From: Massilia sp. H-1
GTDB lineage: Bacteria; Pseudomonadota; Gammaproteobacteria; Burkholderiales; Burkholderiaceae_D
Assembly: GCA_024703915.1 (NCBI GenBank)
Contig: CP087969.1
Span: 1-64,000, forward strand
DNA: 64,000 bases
Reading direction: 5' to 3'
The stretch's first letter is position 1. Each line of letters opens with the position of its first letter. Shown one piece after another: positions 1-13,156 of the stretch. Position numbers and translations under genes: made by a program. Under the pieces are notes generated by a model. The model saw only the letters and a program-made list of their open reading frames with translations, was not told where the DNA came from and did no database searches.

Positions 1-2
1 GG

Positions 3-76
3 CGGAGCGGACGGGACTCGAACCCACGACCCCCGACGTGACAGGCCGGTATTCTAACCAACTGAACTACCACTCC
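3..76 (-). tRNA. tRNA-Asp (GTC)
   Basis: On the minus strand the sequence folds as a cloverleaf. The acceptor 5' strand GGAGTGG pairs with CCGCTCC through one G-U pair, the anticodon loop is CTGTCAC with anticodon GTC, and the T-loop is GTTCGAGTC. CC of the CCA end is at the window edge. It is the last of a tRNA-Val/Asp/Asp string downstream of hup. It differs from its neighbour copy at one acceptor-stem base (GTGG against GCGG). Confidence 0.95.
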
Positions 77-96
77 AGAATTTGGGTATTTTTTGG

Positions 97-170
97 CGGA
101 GCGGACGGGACTCGAACCCACGACCCCCGACGTGACAGGCCGGTATTCTAACCAACTGAACTACCGCTCC
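97..170 (-). tRNA. tRNA-Asp (GTC), second copy
   Basis: Near-identical to the copy 20 bases further along the minus strand, with acceptor stem GGAGCGG/CCGCTCC fully paired and anticodon GTC. The short AT-rich spacer suggests both are processed from one transcript with tRNA-Val. Confidence 0.96.
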
Positions 171-197
171 TAAAAAATACGGGTACTGCATGTTTGG

Positions 198-273
198 TGG
201 TGGGCGCTGAGAGGCTCGAACTCCCGACCTAAGCCTTGTAAGGGCTCCGCTCTACCAACTGAGCTAAGCGCCC
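198..273 (-). tRNA. tRNA-Val (TAC)
   Basis: The minus strand begins GGGCGCTTAGCTCAGTTGG. The anticodon loop is CTTACAA with anticodon TAC, the T-arm GTTCGAGCC is present, and an encoded CCA end follows AGCGCCC-A. It lies between hup and the two tRNA-Asp genes, a common arrangement in Burkholderiales. Confidence 0.96.
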
Positions 274-335
274 GAGTCTGTCACAACCTGGGCCTGCCAA
301 ACATTCTCCGGTGATTGTCACCTCACCGAAGGCAA

Positions 336-604
336 TTAGTTTACTGCATCTTTGAGCGCTTTGCCAGCTTTAAATTTGGGAACTTTCGCTGCGGCGATCT
401 TGATGGTTTCCTTGGTGCGTGGATTGACGCCCGTGCGCGCGCGCTCCCCACCGAGAAGGTGCCAAAGCCGACCAGGGTCACGCTGTCGTTGTTGCGCAGG
501 CTGGTCGTGACGGCCTCGAGCACGGCGTCCAGGGCGCGCGTGGCCGATGCTTTGGAAATGTCCGCCGACTTGGCGATAGACTCGATTAATTCAGTTTTGT
601 TCAC
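336..604 (-). CDS. hupB: HU family nucleoid DNA-binding protein (frameshift in sequence)
   Basis: HU is a small histone-like dimer that bends DNA. The start [15 protein letters not shown] and the core [12 protein letters not shown] are typical HU. The expected second half ([28 protein letters not shown]) is in another frame and ends at a TAA at 336. The break lies in a GC repeat near 440-450, where ERAARTG would be expected, so one or two bases are probably wrong. Corrected length is about 90 residues, normal for HU-beta. It lies downstream of lon on the same strand, separated by lon's terminator, the usual proteobacterial order. Confidence 0.92.
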
Positions 605-655
605 TGGGACCTCGGAATGAAAAAGTGCAACCGCCCATTATAAACAGTGACGGCG

Positions 656-685
656 AAAAAGACAGGCACCCGAAGGCGCCTGTCT
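656..685 (-). terminator. Rho-independent terminator downstream of lon
   Basis: Read on the minus strand, AGACAGGCGCC, loop TTCGG and GTGCCTGTCT form a strong stem followed by TTTTTCG. It starts just past the lon stop at 706 and separates lon from hup. Confidence 0.85.
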
Positions 686-705
686 GGTACAGCGGTACTA
701 CCGGT

Positions 706-3118
<2,413 letters not shown>

Positions 3119-3275
3119 GGCATACCTTATAGAAAGCGTGTTTATGATGTTGGCACTGACTGCCAAAACACAAGACCGGCGGAAAACAATATTTTCTACA
3201 AGTAGTTTGAATAATTCAGCAACTTGAATCGAATACAACCGGGTTAATCTAAAAGAGTTTAACGGAACATCAAAT

Positions 3276-3318
3276 AAAAAGCCACCGCGCAGCTGGGTGC
3301 TGCGAGTGGCTTTTCGAT
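3276..3318 (-). terminator. Terminator between clpX and lon
   Basis: The minus strand reads AAAAGCCAC, a GC-rich inner stem (TCGCAGCACCCAGCTGCGCG) and GTGGCTTTTTAT. The A/T flanks make it usable in both directions. It follows clpX, so lon probably has its own promoter in the AT-rich 3120-3275 stretch. Confidence 0.75.
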
Positions 3319-3404
3319 TGAAGCCTGATTCTTTTATTGAGGTAAATTGTACCGCCAAGAATTAGGTATTCAAACCCTTTTTGTTGCGTGCACGCGGCAC
3401 TCGC

Positions 3405-4677
3405 TTAGTTTTCTCCGGAGGCCTTGGCAGTTTCGCTATAGATCAACAGGGGTTTTGCACCATTCGTGATCGTATTTTCATCGATAACGACTTTGATGAC
3501 ATTCTGCTGATTTGGCAATTCGTACATCACGTCCAGCAAAGCGTGTTCGAGAATCGAACGCAGACCGCGCGCACCGGTTTTACGCGCCAGCGCTTTACGC
3601 GCAATCGCGTGCAAAGCGGCCGGACGGATTTCCAGTTCCGCGCCTTCCATTTCAAGCAGCTTGGAATACTGTTTGATCAGCGCGTTCTTTGGTTCGATCA
3701 GAATCTGGATCAGCGCCTCTTCGGTCAGTTCGCTCAAGGCGGCCACAACCGGCAGACGGCCGACCAGTTCCGGGATCAGGCCGAACTTGATCAGATCTTC
3801 CGGCTCGGCGTCGAGCAGCACATCGCTGTTGTCGCGCTGAACCTGGCTCTTGACGCTGGCCGAGAACCCGATGCCGCTCTTTTCGGAACGGTTCTGGATG
3901 ATCTTGACCAGGCCGTCGAATGCGCCGCCGCAGATGAACATGATGTTGGTCGTGTCGATCTGGACGAAGTCCTGGTTCGGATGCTTGCGCCCGCCTTGTG
4001 GCGGCACCGATGCCATCGTGCCTTCGATCAGCTTGAGCAGTGCTTGCTGCACGCCCTCGCCCGAAACGTCGCGCGTGATCGACGGATTGTCGGATTTGCG
4101 CTGAAATCTTGTCGATCTCATCGATGTAGACGATGCCGCGCTGGGCCTTGTCGACTTCGTAGTTGCAGCTTTGCAGCAGCTTCTGGATGATGTTCTCGAC
4201 GTCCTCGCCCACATAGCTTAGCTTCGGTCAGCGTGGTGGCGTCGGCAATGACGAAAGGCACGTTGAGCATGCGGGCCAGGGTCTGGGCCAGCAGGGTCTT
4301 GCCCGAGCCGGTAGGACCGACCAGCAAGATGTTGCTCTTGGCCAGTTCGACGTCGTCTTTCTTGCCCAGGTGCTTGAGGCGCTTGTAATGGTTGTAGACC
4401 GCAACCGACAGGATGCGCTTGGCCTTCTGCTGGCCAATCACGTACTGGTCGAGCAGGTCCTTGATCTCGTTCGGCGTCGGCAGGTCGGACTTGGCGCCTA
4501 AGCAACCGACTCCACGTTCGACGTTTCGTCGTGGATGATGTCGTTGCACAGGTCGATGCATTCATCACAGATGAACACCGACGGTCCTGCGATGAGTTTC
4601 TTTACTTCGTGCTGGCTCTTGCCGCAGAACGAGCAGTAAAGGAGTTTTTCGCCGCTGGAGGATTTTTTGTCTGACAT
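3405..4677 (-). CDS. clpX: ClpX, ATP-binding unfoldase subunit of ClpXP (frameshifts in sequence)
   Basis: ClpX recognises tagged substrates and threads them into ClpP. The N-terminus carries the zinc-binding C4 domain (YCSFCGK ... [11 protein letters not shown]). Next come Walker [17 protein letters not shown], Walker B YIDEIDK, the IGF-like loop region and the C-terminal subdomain ([19 protein letters not shown]). About 424 residues are expected. Breaks are at 4499 (GCTTAGGC after ESV), 4213 ([14 protein letters not shown] with GCCGGC read as GCTAAGC) and about 4105. It is downstream of clpP with a terminator between. Confidence 0.95.
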
Positions 4678-4771
4678 GGGCAGGGTTTCTAATGGATTGC
4701 TATAAATATAACGCTAAGACGAGCGCACAACAAGTGCAGTGCGCATTGCCATGCTACCCGAAATAAAAAAC

Positions 4772-4806
4772 AAACGCCCGAACGTTGTCACGCTCGGGCG
4801 TTTTTT
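4772..4806 (-). terminator. Terminator downstream of clpP
   Basis: Minus strand: AACGCCCGAGCGTG, short loop, CGTTCGGGCGTTTGTTTTTT. It lies between the clpP stop at 4829 and the clpX start at 4677, so clpX is probably read both by read-through and from its own promoter. Confidence 0.85.
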
Positions 4807-4828
4807 CAGCAACAGTTTTGAGCGTGCA

Positions 4829-5446
4829 TCAAGCGCGGGATGTCAGTACTTTGTCGATCAGACCATATTCCGCGGCTTCGTCGCCCGACATGAAGCGATC
4901 GCGGTCCGTATCTTTGTGAATCTGTTCCATGGTCTTGCCGGTGTTTTCGGCCAGAATGTGGTTCAGACGCTCGCGCAGATACAGGATTTCCTTGGCCTGG
5001 ATTTCGATGTCCGACGCCTGGCCCTGCGATCCACCGGACGGCTGGTGAATCATGATGCGCGAGTTCGGCAGCGAGAAACGCTTGCCCTTGGCGCCAGCGG
5101 CCAGCAGGAAGGCGCCCATCGAGGCGGCCATACCGGTGCACAGCGTCGACACGTCGGGCTTGATGAAGTTCATCGTATCGAAGATCGCCAGACCCGCCGA
5201 CACCGACCCGCCAGGCGAGTTGATGTACAGCGAAATATCCTTGTCCGGATTCTCGCTCTCGAGGAACAACAGTTGCGCCACGATCAGGTTGGCCATCTGG
5301 TCGTTGACCGGACCGACCAGGAAAATCACGCGCTCCTTGAGCAAGCGCGAGTAAATGTCATACGAACGCTCGCCTCGGCCGCTCTGCTCCACCACCATCG
5401 GGATCAGGCCCAGGGATTGCGTATCCAACGCCGGATTACGGTTCAT
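4829..5446 (-). CDS. clpP: ClpP, ATP-dependent Clp protease proteolytic subunit
   Basis: Serine peptidase that forms the tetradecameric barrel of ClpXP/ClpAP. The 205-residue frame is complete. The catalytic triad is visible: Ser in [11 protein letters not shown], His in [10 protein letters not shown] and Asp in the following DTDRDRFM block. The start [18 protein letters not shown] carries the usual short propeptide before [20 protein letters not shown]. It is one of the few long genes here without a break, and it contains no expected GCCGGC. Upstream is tig, downstream clpX. Confidence 0.98.
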   Translation of the reverse strand: MNRNPALDTQSLGLIPMVVEQSGRGERSYDIYSRLLKERVIFLVGPVNDQMANLIVAQLLFLESENPDKDISLYINSPGGSVSAGLAIFDTMNFIKPDVSTLCTGMAASMGAFLLAAGAKGKRFSLPNSRIMIHQPSGGSQGQASDIEIQAKEILYLRERLNHILAENTGKTMEQIHKDTDRDRFMSGDEAAEYGLIDKVLTSRA

Positions 5447-5498
5447 AGATGTCTCTTCCTTAAATTGGCGCGCAAGCCCGCAGGCTCGCGCCGAAGGC

Positions 5499-6845
5499 TT
5501 ACGCTTGTGCGTTACTTCCCATCAGTTCGTCAAAGGCGACCACTTTGGTGGACACTTTTGCCTTGCCGAGCACATAGTTGACGACGTTTTCTTCCAGTAC
5601 AAGGGCTTCGACTTCCGACAGGCGACGACGGTCGCTGTAGTAGTACTTGAGCACTTCTTTCGGATCTTCGTAGGACTGGGCGAAGTCTTCGATCTGGGCC
5701 TTGACCTGCTCAGCCGTGGCTTGCAGTTTGTTGTCAGCAACCAGTTGCGACAGGATCAGACCCAGGCGAACGCGGCGCTCTGCCTTGGTGGCGAACAGTT
5801 CTTGTGGGAAAGGCATGTTCTTGACATCCATACCGCGCTGGGCCATGTCCTGGCGGGTCATTTCAGGCCAGACGCTCGGAATCCTGAGCGATCATCGACT
5901 TCGGCACTTCCATGTCGGTCACGGCAACCAGGGCGTCCATCACGGCATCCTTGTTGCGTGCCTTGACGCGGCTTGGCATGACTTCGCGCTCGAGGTTGAC
6001 TTTGATGTCAGCGCGATTTTTGCCAGGTCGCCGTCTTCCATGCCCAGCGATTTGGCGAATTCAGCGTCGACTTCCGGCAGGTGCGCCCATTCCAGTTTTT
6101 TCAGGGTGATGGTGAACTCGGCGGTTTTGCTTAACCACATCTTTACCGTGGTAGTCCTCTGGGAATGCCAGTGGGAAAGTCTTGCTTTCGCCAACTTTCA
6201 GGCCAACGGTCGCCGCTTCGAATTCCGGCAGCATGCGGCCTTCGCCGAGCACGAAGGCGTAGTCGTCGGCTTTGCCGCCTGGGAATTCAACGCCGTCGAT
6301 CACGCCGACGAAGTCGACGGTGACCTTGTCGCCATTGGCAGCGATGGCAGGGCCGCCGTCGCCGTGGGCGCCAGCTTCACCCTTGGTGTGGTAGTGCACG
6401 CGTGCTTGCGCAGGATGTCGATGGTTTTTTCGATTTCCGCGTCCGACACGTCGGCCTTGACGGTTTCGATGTCCACTGCCGACAGGTCGCCAACGACCAC
6501 GTCAGGATAGACTTCGAAGGTCGCGTCGAAGGTCAGCACGCCTTCCGGGCTGTCTTCTTTTGGTTCGATTTTCGGATAGCTTAAAGCACGCGCAGCTCGG
6601 CTTTGTTCGCCGCTTCGGTGAACGCACGGCCAACTTTGTCGTTGAGCACGTCGTTTTCGATCTGGTAGCCGTATTGGGCCGCGACCATCTTCATCGGAAC
6701 TTTGCCTGGACGGAAGCCTGGGGCTTTGGCCGTTTTAGCCTGTTGTTTCAGGCGCTTTTCGACTTCCGTACGGACGTCAGTCAGCGGAAAAGAGATCGTC
6801 AAGCGACGTTCGAGTTTTACCCAGGGTGTCGACTGCAGTTGCCAT
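5499..6845 (-). CDS. tig: Trigger factor, ribosome-associated chaperone/PPIase (frameshifts in sequence)
   Basis: Trigger factor binds the ribosome exit and folds nascent chains. Visible parts are the ribosome-binding signature [13 protein letters not shown], the FKBP-like PPIase domain ([20 protein letters not shown] ... [13 protein letters not shown]) and the C-terminal arms ending GSNAQA. The start MATAVDTLG is at 6845. Breaks at 6581 (LRVLAGYPKIEP, GGCCGGC read as TTTAAGC) and 6130 (DVAGKTAEF, GCCGGC read as TTAAGC) fit the window-wide error. Others lie near 6405, 6020 and 5870. It is first in tig-clpP-clpX, the standard order. Confidence 0.95.
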
Positions 6846-6881
6846 TGTAAAAATCGTCCAAAAAAATATGAATTAAACTCG

Positions 6882-6968
6882 TGGTGCGAGGAGGGGGACT
6901 CGAACCCCCACACCATTGCTGGCGTCAGGACCTAAACCTGGTGCGTCTACCAATTTCGCCATCCTCGT
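6882..6968 (-). tRNA. tRNA-Leu (TAG)
   Basis: Class II tRNA on the minus strand. The anticodon loop is TTTAGGT (anticodon TAG) within CCAGG/CCTGA, with a long variable arm, T-loop GTTCGAGTC and an encoded CCA end. Position 1 reads A opposite C72 where G is expected, so either a one-base error or the 5' end is off by one. It lies just upstream of tig. Confidence 0.93.
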
Positions 6969-7147
6969 GGGATCGCAACCGCTATTGGCGGATGCCTCTT
7001 ACCGTCTGAAAACACAAAGGGCGCCCGACGATGAAACCGGCCGCCCTGCACTGCCTTTGTTAGGGGCTACAACATCAACCCGGTATTTTACTGGATTTCT
7101 TGACCACATAGGGGGAAATTTCATAGCGCTCTGGTGCGGGCTATAAT

Positions 7148-8641
7148 GTGAAAGCGTTTCCAAGTCCACCAGGATTCTCCCTGCATGAAACCCGAAAAAT
7201 CCAGCGCTGCTGGCAGCGGGGCCTGTTCGCCATTACCTGGCCCATCTTCATCGAGCAACTCTCGCATATCTTGCCGGGAATTGTAGATACCTTCATGGTC
7301 AGCCACCTGGGCGACAACGCCGTGGCCGGGCTGGCCGTGGCCAACCAGATCGTCGGTTTCTTCATCATCCTGTTCTCCTTTATCGGGATCGGCAGCACTG
7401 TTGTACTGACACACTTTCTCGGGCGCGACCCCTGACGGCGCCGCCCGCGTGGCCGCCACCGCGGTCGGCGTGAACTTCTGGCTGGGCGTGGCCGTGAGCG
7501 TGCTGATCTGGCTGGGGGTAGAGCGCCATGCTGCGCCTGCTGCGCCTGCCGCCCACGCTGATGCCCTACGCCCAGCCCTTCCTTGCGCTGATGGGCGGCA
7601 CCCTCTTCCTCGAATCGCTCAACATCGCCTTTGGCGCCGTGCTGCGCGCGCACGGGCACACGCGCGAAGCGATGCTGATCGCGATCGGCATGAACGTGAT
7701 CAACCTGCTGCTCAACGTCGTGCTCATTTTCGGGCTGCTCGGCTTTCCCAAGATGGGCGTGGTGGGCGCGGCCCTGTCGACCGTGGTCAGCCGCGCGCTG
7801 GCCTGCCTGGCGCTGGCCTGGGTGGTGCGGCACCGGCTGCAGCTCAAGCTGCGGCTGCGCTGGCTGACCCGCTTCTCGCGCGACGCCATCGCCCGGATAC
7901 TAAAGATCGGCATCCCGGCGGTAGACGAGAATCTGTGCTGGCAGGCAAGCTTCATGGTGATCACCTATTTCGTGGGCCAGATGGGAGAGAAGTCGCTGGC
8001 CACGTTTTCGTACGCGATGCAGCTGTCGATGATCATGATGATGCTTGGCATCGCGATCGGGATCGGCACCGAGATCATCGTCGGCCACCTGGTGGGCGCG
8101 GGCAAGCTCGATGAAGCCTACCGACAATTGCTGCGCAGTTTGCGGGTGGGACTGGGCGTGACCGTGATCACCACCTGCTGCGTGGTGGCGCTGGCGCCAT
8201 GGCTGTTCGGCATGTTCAGCAGCGACCCGGCGATCGTGGTAGGCGGCGCCCTGCTGCTGCGCGTCAGTCTTTTGCTCGAGCCGGGGCGCACCTTCAACCT
8301 GGTCGTCATCAACTCATTGCGCGCCACGGGCGACGCGTTTCCCGGTGCTGATGGGCATGTGTTCGATGTGGGGCGTGGCGGTACCGCTGGCCTGGCTGCT
8401 GGGTTTGCATCTGGGCTGGGGCCTGATCGGCATCTGGATCGCCTTCACCTGCGACGAATGGGTGCGTGGCCTGTCGATGTACGCGCTGGAAAAGCCGGGT
8501 CTGGGAAAAACACGCCCGCGCCATCCACACCGGGGTCAGACCTCAATTCTGAAATTGTTTTTTTATGGTGGTCTGACCCCGATTTTCGTCGGACTTCTTG
8601 GGCGTAAACCGAATTTTCTCAAGATCGGCGATGGGGACTGA
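7148..8641 (+). CDS. MATE-family multidrug/Na+ antiporter (frameshifts in sequence)
   Basis: Inner-membrane drug exporter of the MATE/DinF type. The start region matches the family: a basic lead then ITWPIFIEQLSHILPGIVDTFMVSHLGDNAVAGLAVANQI. Later repeats keep GAVLRAHGHTREAMLIAIGMNVINLLLNVVLIFG and VIAINSLRATGD-like text. Frames break near 7430, 7530 and 8340. The true start is uncertain; GTG 7148 gives the longest product. The C-terminus runs into the GGGGTCAGACC palindrome at 8532, so the last ~35 residues may be a read-through caused by an error at the real stop. Confidence 0.88.
8532..8580. repeat. GGGGTCAGACC palindromic repeat, copy 1
   Basis: GGGGTCAGACCTCAATT is followed 16 bases later by GGTGGTCTGACCCC, an imperfect hairpin. 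A related hairpin recurs 100 bases downstream. The form (conserved palindromic arms, T-rich loop, behind a gene 3' end) suggests a REP/BIME-like element, but I cannot test genome copy number. Confidence 0.75.
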
Positions 8642-8681
8642 CCGCTTCCACGGCCGGGCGCCACCGCACCAAACAAAAACA

Positions 8682-8730
8682 GGGGTCAGACCTCCATTTC
8701 GCAAGAATTGCAAAATTGAGGTCTGACCCC
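8682..8730. repeat. GGGGTCAGACC palindromic repeat, copy 2
   Basis: GGGGTCAGACCTCCATTT and AAATTGAGGTCTGACCCC flank a short AT-rich loop. It shares both 13-base ends with copy 1. It lies between the convergent MATE and RND genes, where it could also act as a bidirectional 3' hairpin. Confidence 0.75.
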
Positions 8731-8745
8731 GAATTGGGAAGTTGC

Positions 8746-11700
8746 TTAGCGCTGGGCGGGGCGTTTGACGCGGAACCAGGCGGCGTACAGGGCCTAAGCA
8801 GGAACAGCAGCGTGAGCGCGGTGGCCACGACCAGGCCGCCCATGATGGCGACCGCCATCGGACCCCAGAACACCGAACGCGACAGCGGGATCATCGCCAG
8901 CGCCGCAGCGGCCGCCGTCAGGATGATCGGCTAGAAGCAACGCCGCACCGCCGATTCGATCACCGCATGCCACGGCTCGGCGCCGTTGGCGATGTCGTGC
9001 TCGATCTGGTCGACCAGGATCACCGAGTTGCGGATGATCATGCCGAACAGCGCGATCACGCCCAGGTTGGCCACGAAGCCGAACGGACGGCCCAGCAGCA
9101 ACAGCGCCATCGCAGCCCCGGCCACGCCCAGCGGCCCGGTCAGGAACACCAGCAGCGCCCGCGAGAAGCTATGCAGCTGCAGCATCAGCAGCGTGAACAC
9201 GATGAACAGCACCAGCGGCACGTTGGCGGCAATCGATGCTTCGGCGGCCTTGCTGTCGGCTTCCGCCCCTTCCAGGCTGATGGTGTAGCCAGGCGGCAGC
9301 GCGGCGCGCAGTTCGCCCAGTTTCTCGCTGATCTGGCCCGAGACGGTCGGCCCCTGGATGCCGTCCACCACGTCGCATTGCGCAGTGATCGCCCATTCAC
9401 GTCCTTCGCGCCACACCACGCCCGGCTCCCACACGAAGTGGGCCCGCGCGATCTGCGAGATCGTGACCGACTTGCCCGATGCGGTAGGGATGTTGGTGTC
9501 GTTCAGGATCGAGATCGTGGCGCGCTCCTCCACCGGCTGGCGCACGACGATGTCGATCAGCTTGTTGTCTTCCCTAAACTGGCCGATGGTGGTGCCCGAC
9601 AGGATGGTATTCGCGGCCCGCATCACGGTCTGCGAGGTCACGCCCAGCGCGCGCAGCTTGTCCTGGTCCAGATCCAGCCGCAGCACCTTGACCGACTCGT
9701 TCCAGTTGTCGTTGACACCCACCGCGTTCGGGTTGGCGCGCATGATTTCCTTGAGCTTGTCGGCGTAGTCGCGCACGACCGAGATCTCGGGCCCGGCCAC
9801 GCGGAACTGCACCGGATACGGCACCGGCGGCCCGTTCGGCAGCAGCTTGACGCGCCCCGCACTTCGGGGAAGTCGTTCTTGAAGATGTCGACAATCTTGA
9901 GGCGCACCGCTTCGCGGCTCTTGACGTCCTTGGCCAGCACGACGATCTGCGACACGTTCGATTGCGGGAAAATCTGGTCCAGCGGCAGATAGAAGCGCAG
10001 GCTGCCGGTGCCGACGTAGCTGGTCACGCTCTCGATATCCTTCAGGCCTAAGCCATGTACTTCTCGAACTTCTTGACCTGCGCTTCGTTGGCGGCAAAGC
10101 TGGTGCCTTCCGGCGTCCACATCTCGACCATCAGCTCCGGCCTAAGCTCGAATCGGGGAAGAACTGCTTTTCAATGAAGTTAAAGCCGTACACGCCCAGG
10201 AAGAACACCAGCAGGGACAGGCCGATGGTGGTCTTGCGCCACTCCACGCACCAGGTGACGATGCGGCGGAAGCGCTGGAAGCCCGGCGTGTCGAACACTT
10301 CGTGCCCCGCTTCGCCCGGCGCATGCGGCTTGACCTTCAGGATCAGGAAGCCGATATACGGCGTGAACACCACCGCCACGAACCACGAGATGATCAGCGC
10401 GATCGCGTTCACCGAGAACATCGAGAACGTGTATTCGCCCGCCGCGGACTTGGCCAGCCCGATCGGCAGGAAGCCGATGGCGGCGTGATCAGGGTCCCGG
10501 TCAGCATCGGCATCGCGGTCGAGGTGTAGGCGAAGGTGGCCGCTTCGAAGCGCGACATGCCCTCCTCCATCTTGCGCACCATCATTTCGACGGCAATGAT
10601 GGCGTCGTCGACCAGCAGGCCAAGCGCGATGATCAGGGCGCCCAGCGAGATCTTGTGCAGATCGATCGACAGGATGCTCATGAACAGGAAGGTAATGGCC
10701 AGCACCAGCGGAATGGTCAGCGCCACCACCAGCCCGGGACGGATATCGAGCCGCAGCGGCTTGGTATGCAGGCCGAGCGCCAGGAAGCTGACGATCAGCA
10801 CGATCGCGATCGCTTCGATCAGGGTGTGTATGAATTCGCTGACCGAGGCCGTGACGGCGCGCGGCTGGTCCGACACGCGGGCCAGTTCGATCCCGACCGG
10901 CAGCTTGGCGCGGATGTCGGCCACGGTGGCGTCAAGCCCCGCGCCCATCTTGATGATGTTGCCGCCCTTTTCCATCGACACGCCCAGGCCGATCACTTCC
11001 TTGCCGTTAAAGCGCATCTTGTCGCCCGGCGGGTCCTGGTATTCGCGCTTGATGGTGGCAAAGTCGCCCAGGCGGAAGGTGGTGCCGCCCGCGCGCAGTT
11101 CGAGGTTCTCGATATCCTTGATCGACTTGAGCGCGCCCGTCACCCGCACTTGCAGGTCGTCGGTCGGGGTGACCAGCACGCCGGTCGACTCCACCGTGTT
11201 CTGGGTGGCGATCTGGTTGGCGATCACTTCGAACGGCACGCCCAGCTGGGCGAATTTCTTGTGCGAGAACTCGATGTTGATCTTCTCGTCCTGCACGCCG
11301 AACTGCTCGACCTTCGAGACCAGCGGCACCTGCAGCAGCTGCTGGCGCACGAAGTCGGCATAGTCCTTCATTTCGGCATAGGTGAAGCCGTCGCCGGACA
11401 GGGCGAAGATGGAGCCGTAGGTGTCGCCGAATTCGTCGTTGAAGAAGGGGCCGATCACGCCGGACGGCAGCGTGGGCCGGATGTCGCCGATCTTTTTGCG
11501 CACCTGGTACCAGGAGGCGGCCGTTTCATGCGGCGGCGTCGATTCTGCGCAGCTGCACCAGGATGATGGTCTCGCCCGGCTTGGAATAGCTCTTGATGCG
11601 GTCGATGTAAGGGGTTTCCTGCAGCTTGCGTTCGAGCTTGTCGGTGACCTGCTCGGCCATCTGCACGGCGGTGGCGCCCGGCCACACGGCCCGCACCACC

Positions 11701-11843
11701 ATCACGCGGAAGGTGAACGGCGGATCTTCGTCCTGCCCCAGATTCATGTAGCTGAGCACCCCGCCCAGCAGCAGCACCGCCATCAGGTAGCGGGTCAGGG
11801 GAATGTGTTCGAGCGCCCAGGTGGAGAGATTGAAGCCCTTCAT
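8746..11843 (-). CDS. RND-family efflux permease (AcrB/MexB superfamily; frameshifts in sequence)
   Basis: Proton-driven inner-membrane pump that joins a membrane-fusion protein and an outer-membrane channel. The span gives about 1032 residues, the RND length. Visible: TM1 (LTRYLMAVLLLGGVLSYM), porter-domain text, the TM4 region GALIIALGLLVDDAIIAVEMM with the paired Asp, and a C-terminal ESAVRRFRPIILTAAAA/LFLPALYAAWFRV end. Breaks at 8797, 8935, 9860, 10046, 10140, 10480 and 11530; those at 8797, 10046 and 10140 match the GCCGGCC rule. Its ATG overlaps the upstream fusion-protein stop (ATGA). Substrate unknown. No TolC-type gene is adjacent. Confidence 0.93.
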
Positions 11844-12996
11844 TTGGCGGCCCCGGCGCCGTCTTGGGCCGCTGCCATGGCAGGCGCGGGGTCGGATGCG
11901 GACCGCTCGGGCGGCAGGATCTTCACTTTCTGGCCCTGCTTGAGCAGGTTGACGCCAGCCGTGACCACGGTCTGCCCGGGCTTGACGCCACCCACCAGCA
12001 CCACTTCATTGCTTTAGGCCGTGCCGCCCACCTGCACCGGGATCAGCTTGACGCTGCTTAGGCGTCCACCACCCACACCGAAGTGGTCGATTTTTCATGG
12101 AACAGCGCCGTCAGCGGCACCCGGATGAAGGGCACGTCGGTGGTCGACGAGAACTGCACCAGCGCCGTCATGCCCAGCTTGACCTCGGCCGCGCTTTCGG
12201 GAATGGCCACTTTCACGGCGTAGGTACGGGTGGCGGCATCGGCCACGGGCGAGACTTCGCGCACCTTGCCGGGGATGACCTTGTCCGGATTGGCCCACAT
12301 CCGCACCGTCACGTCTTGCACCTTGCGCAGGGTGTCGACCTTGTCTTCGGGCAGGCCGATCACGATTTCCTTTTCGCCCGCATTGGCCACGCGCACCACC
12401 GGCGTGCCGGGGCTGACCACCTGGCCCACATCGGCGTCGACCGCCGTGACCACGCCGTCGGCGTCGGCCAGCAGGGTGGCGTAGCTTAGCCTGGTTGGAC
12501 TGGCCGAAGTAGCCTAGCCTGGGCGGCGTCGACATTGGCCTGGGCGGCGCGGAAGCTGGCCAGTTTTTCATCAAGGACGGCCTGGCTCACGAAATTCTTG
12601 ACCCGCAGCTCCTGGTAGCGCTTCCAGTTCGGCCTTGGCCAGGTCACGCGTGGTTTCCGCCGCTTGCAGGGTGGCCCTGGCCTGGGCCTGGGACAGGCGC
12701 AGATCTTCAGGGTCGAGCTGCATCAGCACCTGGCCCTTTTGACCATGGTGCCCGGATCGACCTTGCGCGCGGTGATCTTGCCCGGCACCCGGAAGCCCAG
12801 TTTCGATTCGACCCGGGCCCGCACTTCGCCCGAAAACTCGGCATGGATGTCCACATTGCTGGCGTTGAGTACGATGGCGCGGACAGGACGGATGTATTCG
12901 ACCGGTTCCGGCGCCTTGGCGCAGCTTAGCCAGGACGGCGGCGGCGAGCAGGCTGAGTGTCAACACGGGAGCGGGCAGGATTTTCAGGGCGAGCAC
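11840..12996 (-). CDS. RND efflux periplasmic adaptor (HlyD/AcrA family) lipoprotein (frameshifts in sequence)
   Basis: Membrane-fusion subunit that links the RND permease to an outer-membrane channel. The N-terminus MLALKILPAPVLTLSLLAAAVLA is a signal peptide. After correcting the 12929 site (GGCCGGCT read as GGCTAAGCT) it continues LAGCAKAPEP, a lipobox with acylated Cys. Next are the split lipoyl domain (GQVLMQLDPEDLRLSQAQ ... GVVTAVDADVGQVVSPGTP) and the beta-barrel. Breaks also at 12610, 12512, 12484, 12056 and 12014. It overlaps the permease by 4 bases and is probably controlled from the 13081 palindrome. Confidence 0.92.
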
Positions 12997-13080
12997 AGGG
13001 ATTTCCTTTACTATGCGGTGGGCTAAGCAGCGGACCGTCTCGGTGATGTCATGATGCTACTACCCCGGGACCACCCGCTG

Positions 13081-13100
13081 CTAACTGACTTTTCAGTTAG
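13081..13100. promoter_or_regulatory. Perfect inverted repeat, probable TetR-type operator
   Basis: CTAACTGA-CTTT-TCAGTTAG is a perfect 8-base palindrome with a 4-base spacer, followed by AT-rich TAATTATAATG. It lies in the divergent gap between the efflux adaptor (minus, starts 12996) and hpnC (plus, starts 13157). TetR repressors of RND pumps often bind ACTGA/TCAGT palindromes like this. No tetR gene is in the window. Confidence 0.6.
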
Positions 13101-13156
13101 TAATTATAATGTTAGCACTCTCAAATGCAAATGACTTTCAGCGTCATTTATTTTCC

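Noticed and set aside
3381-4190. Plus-strand open frame opposite clpX
   Set aside because: Antisense shadow of a conserved gene with no start context or family pattern.
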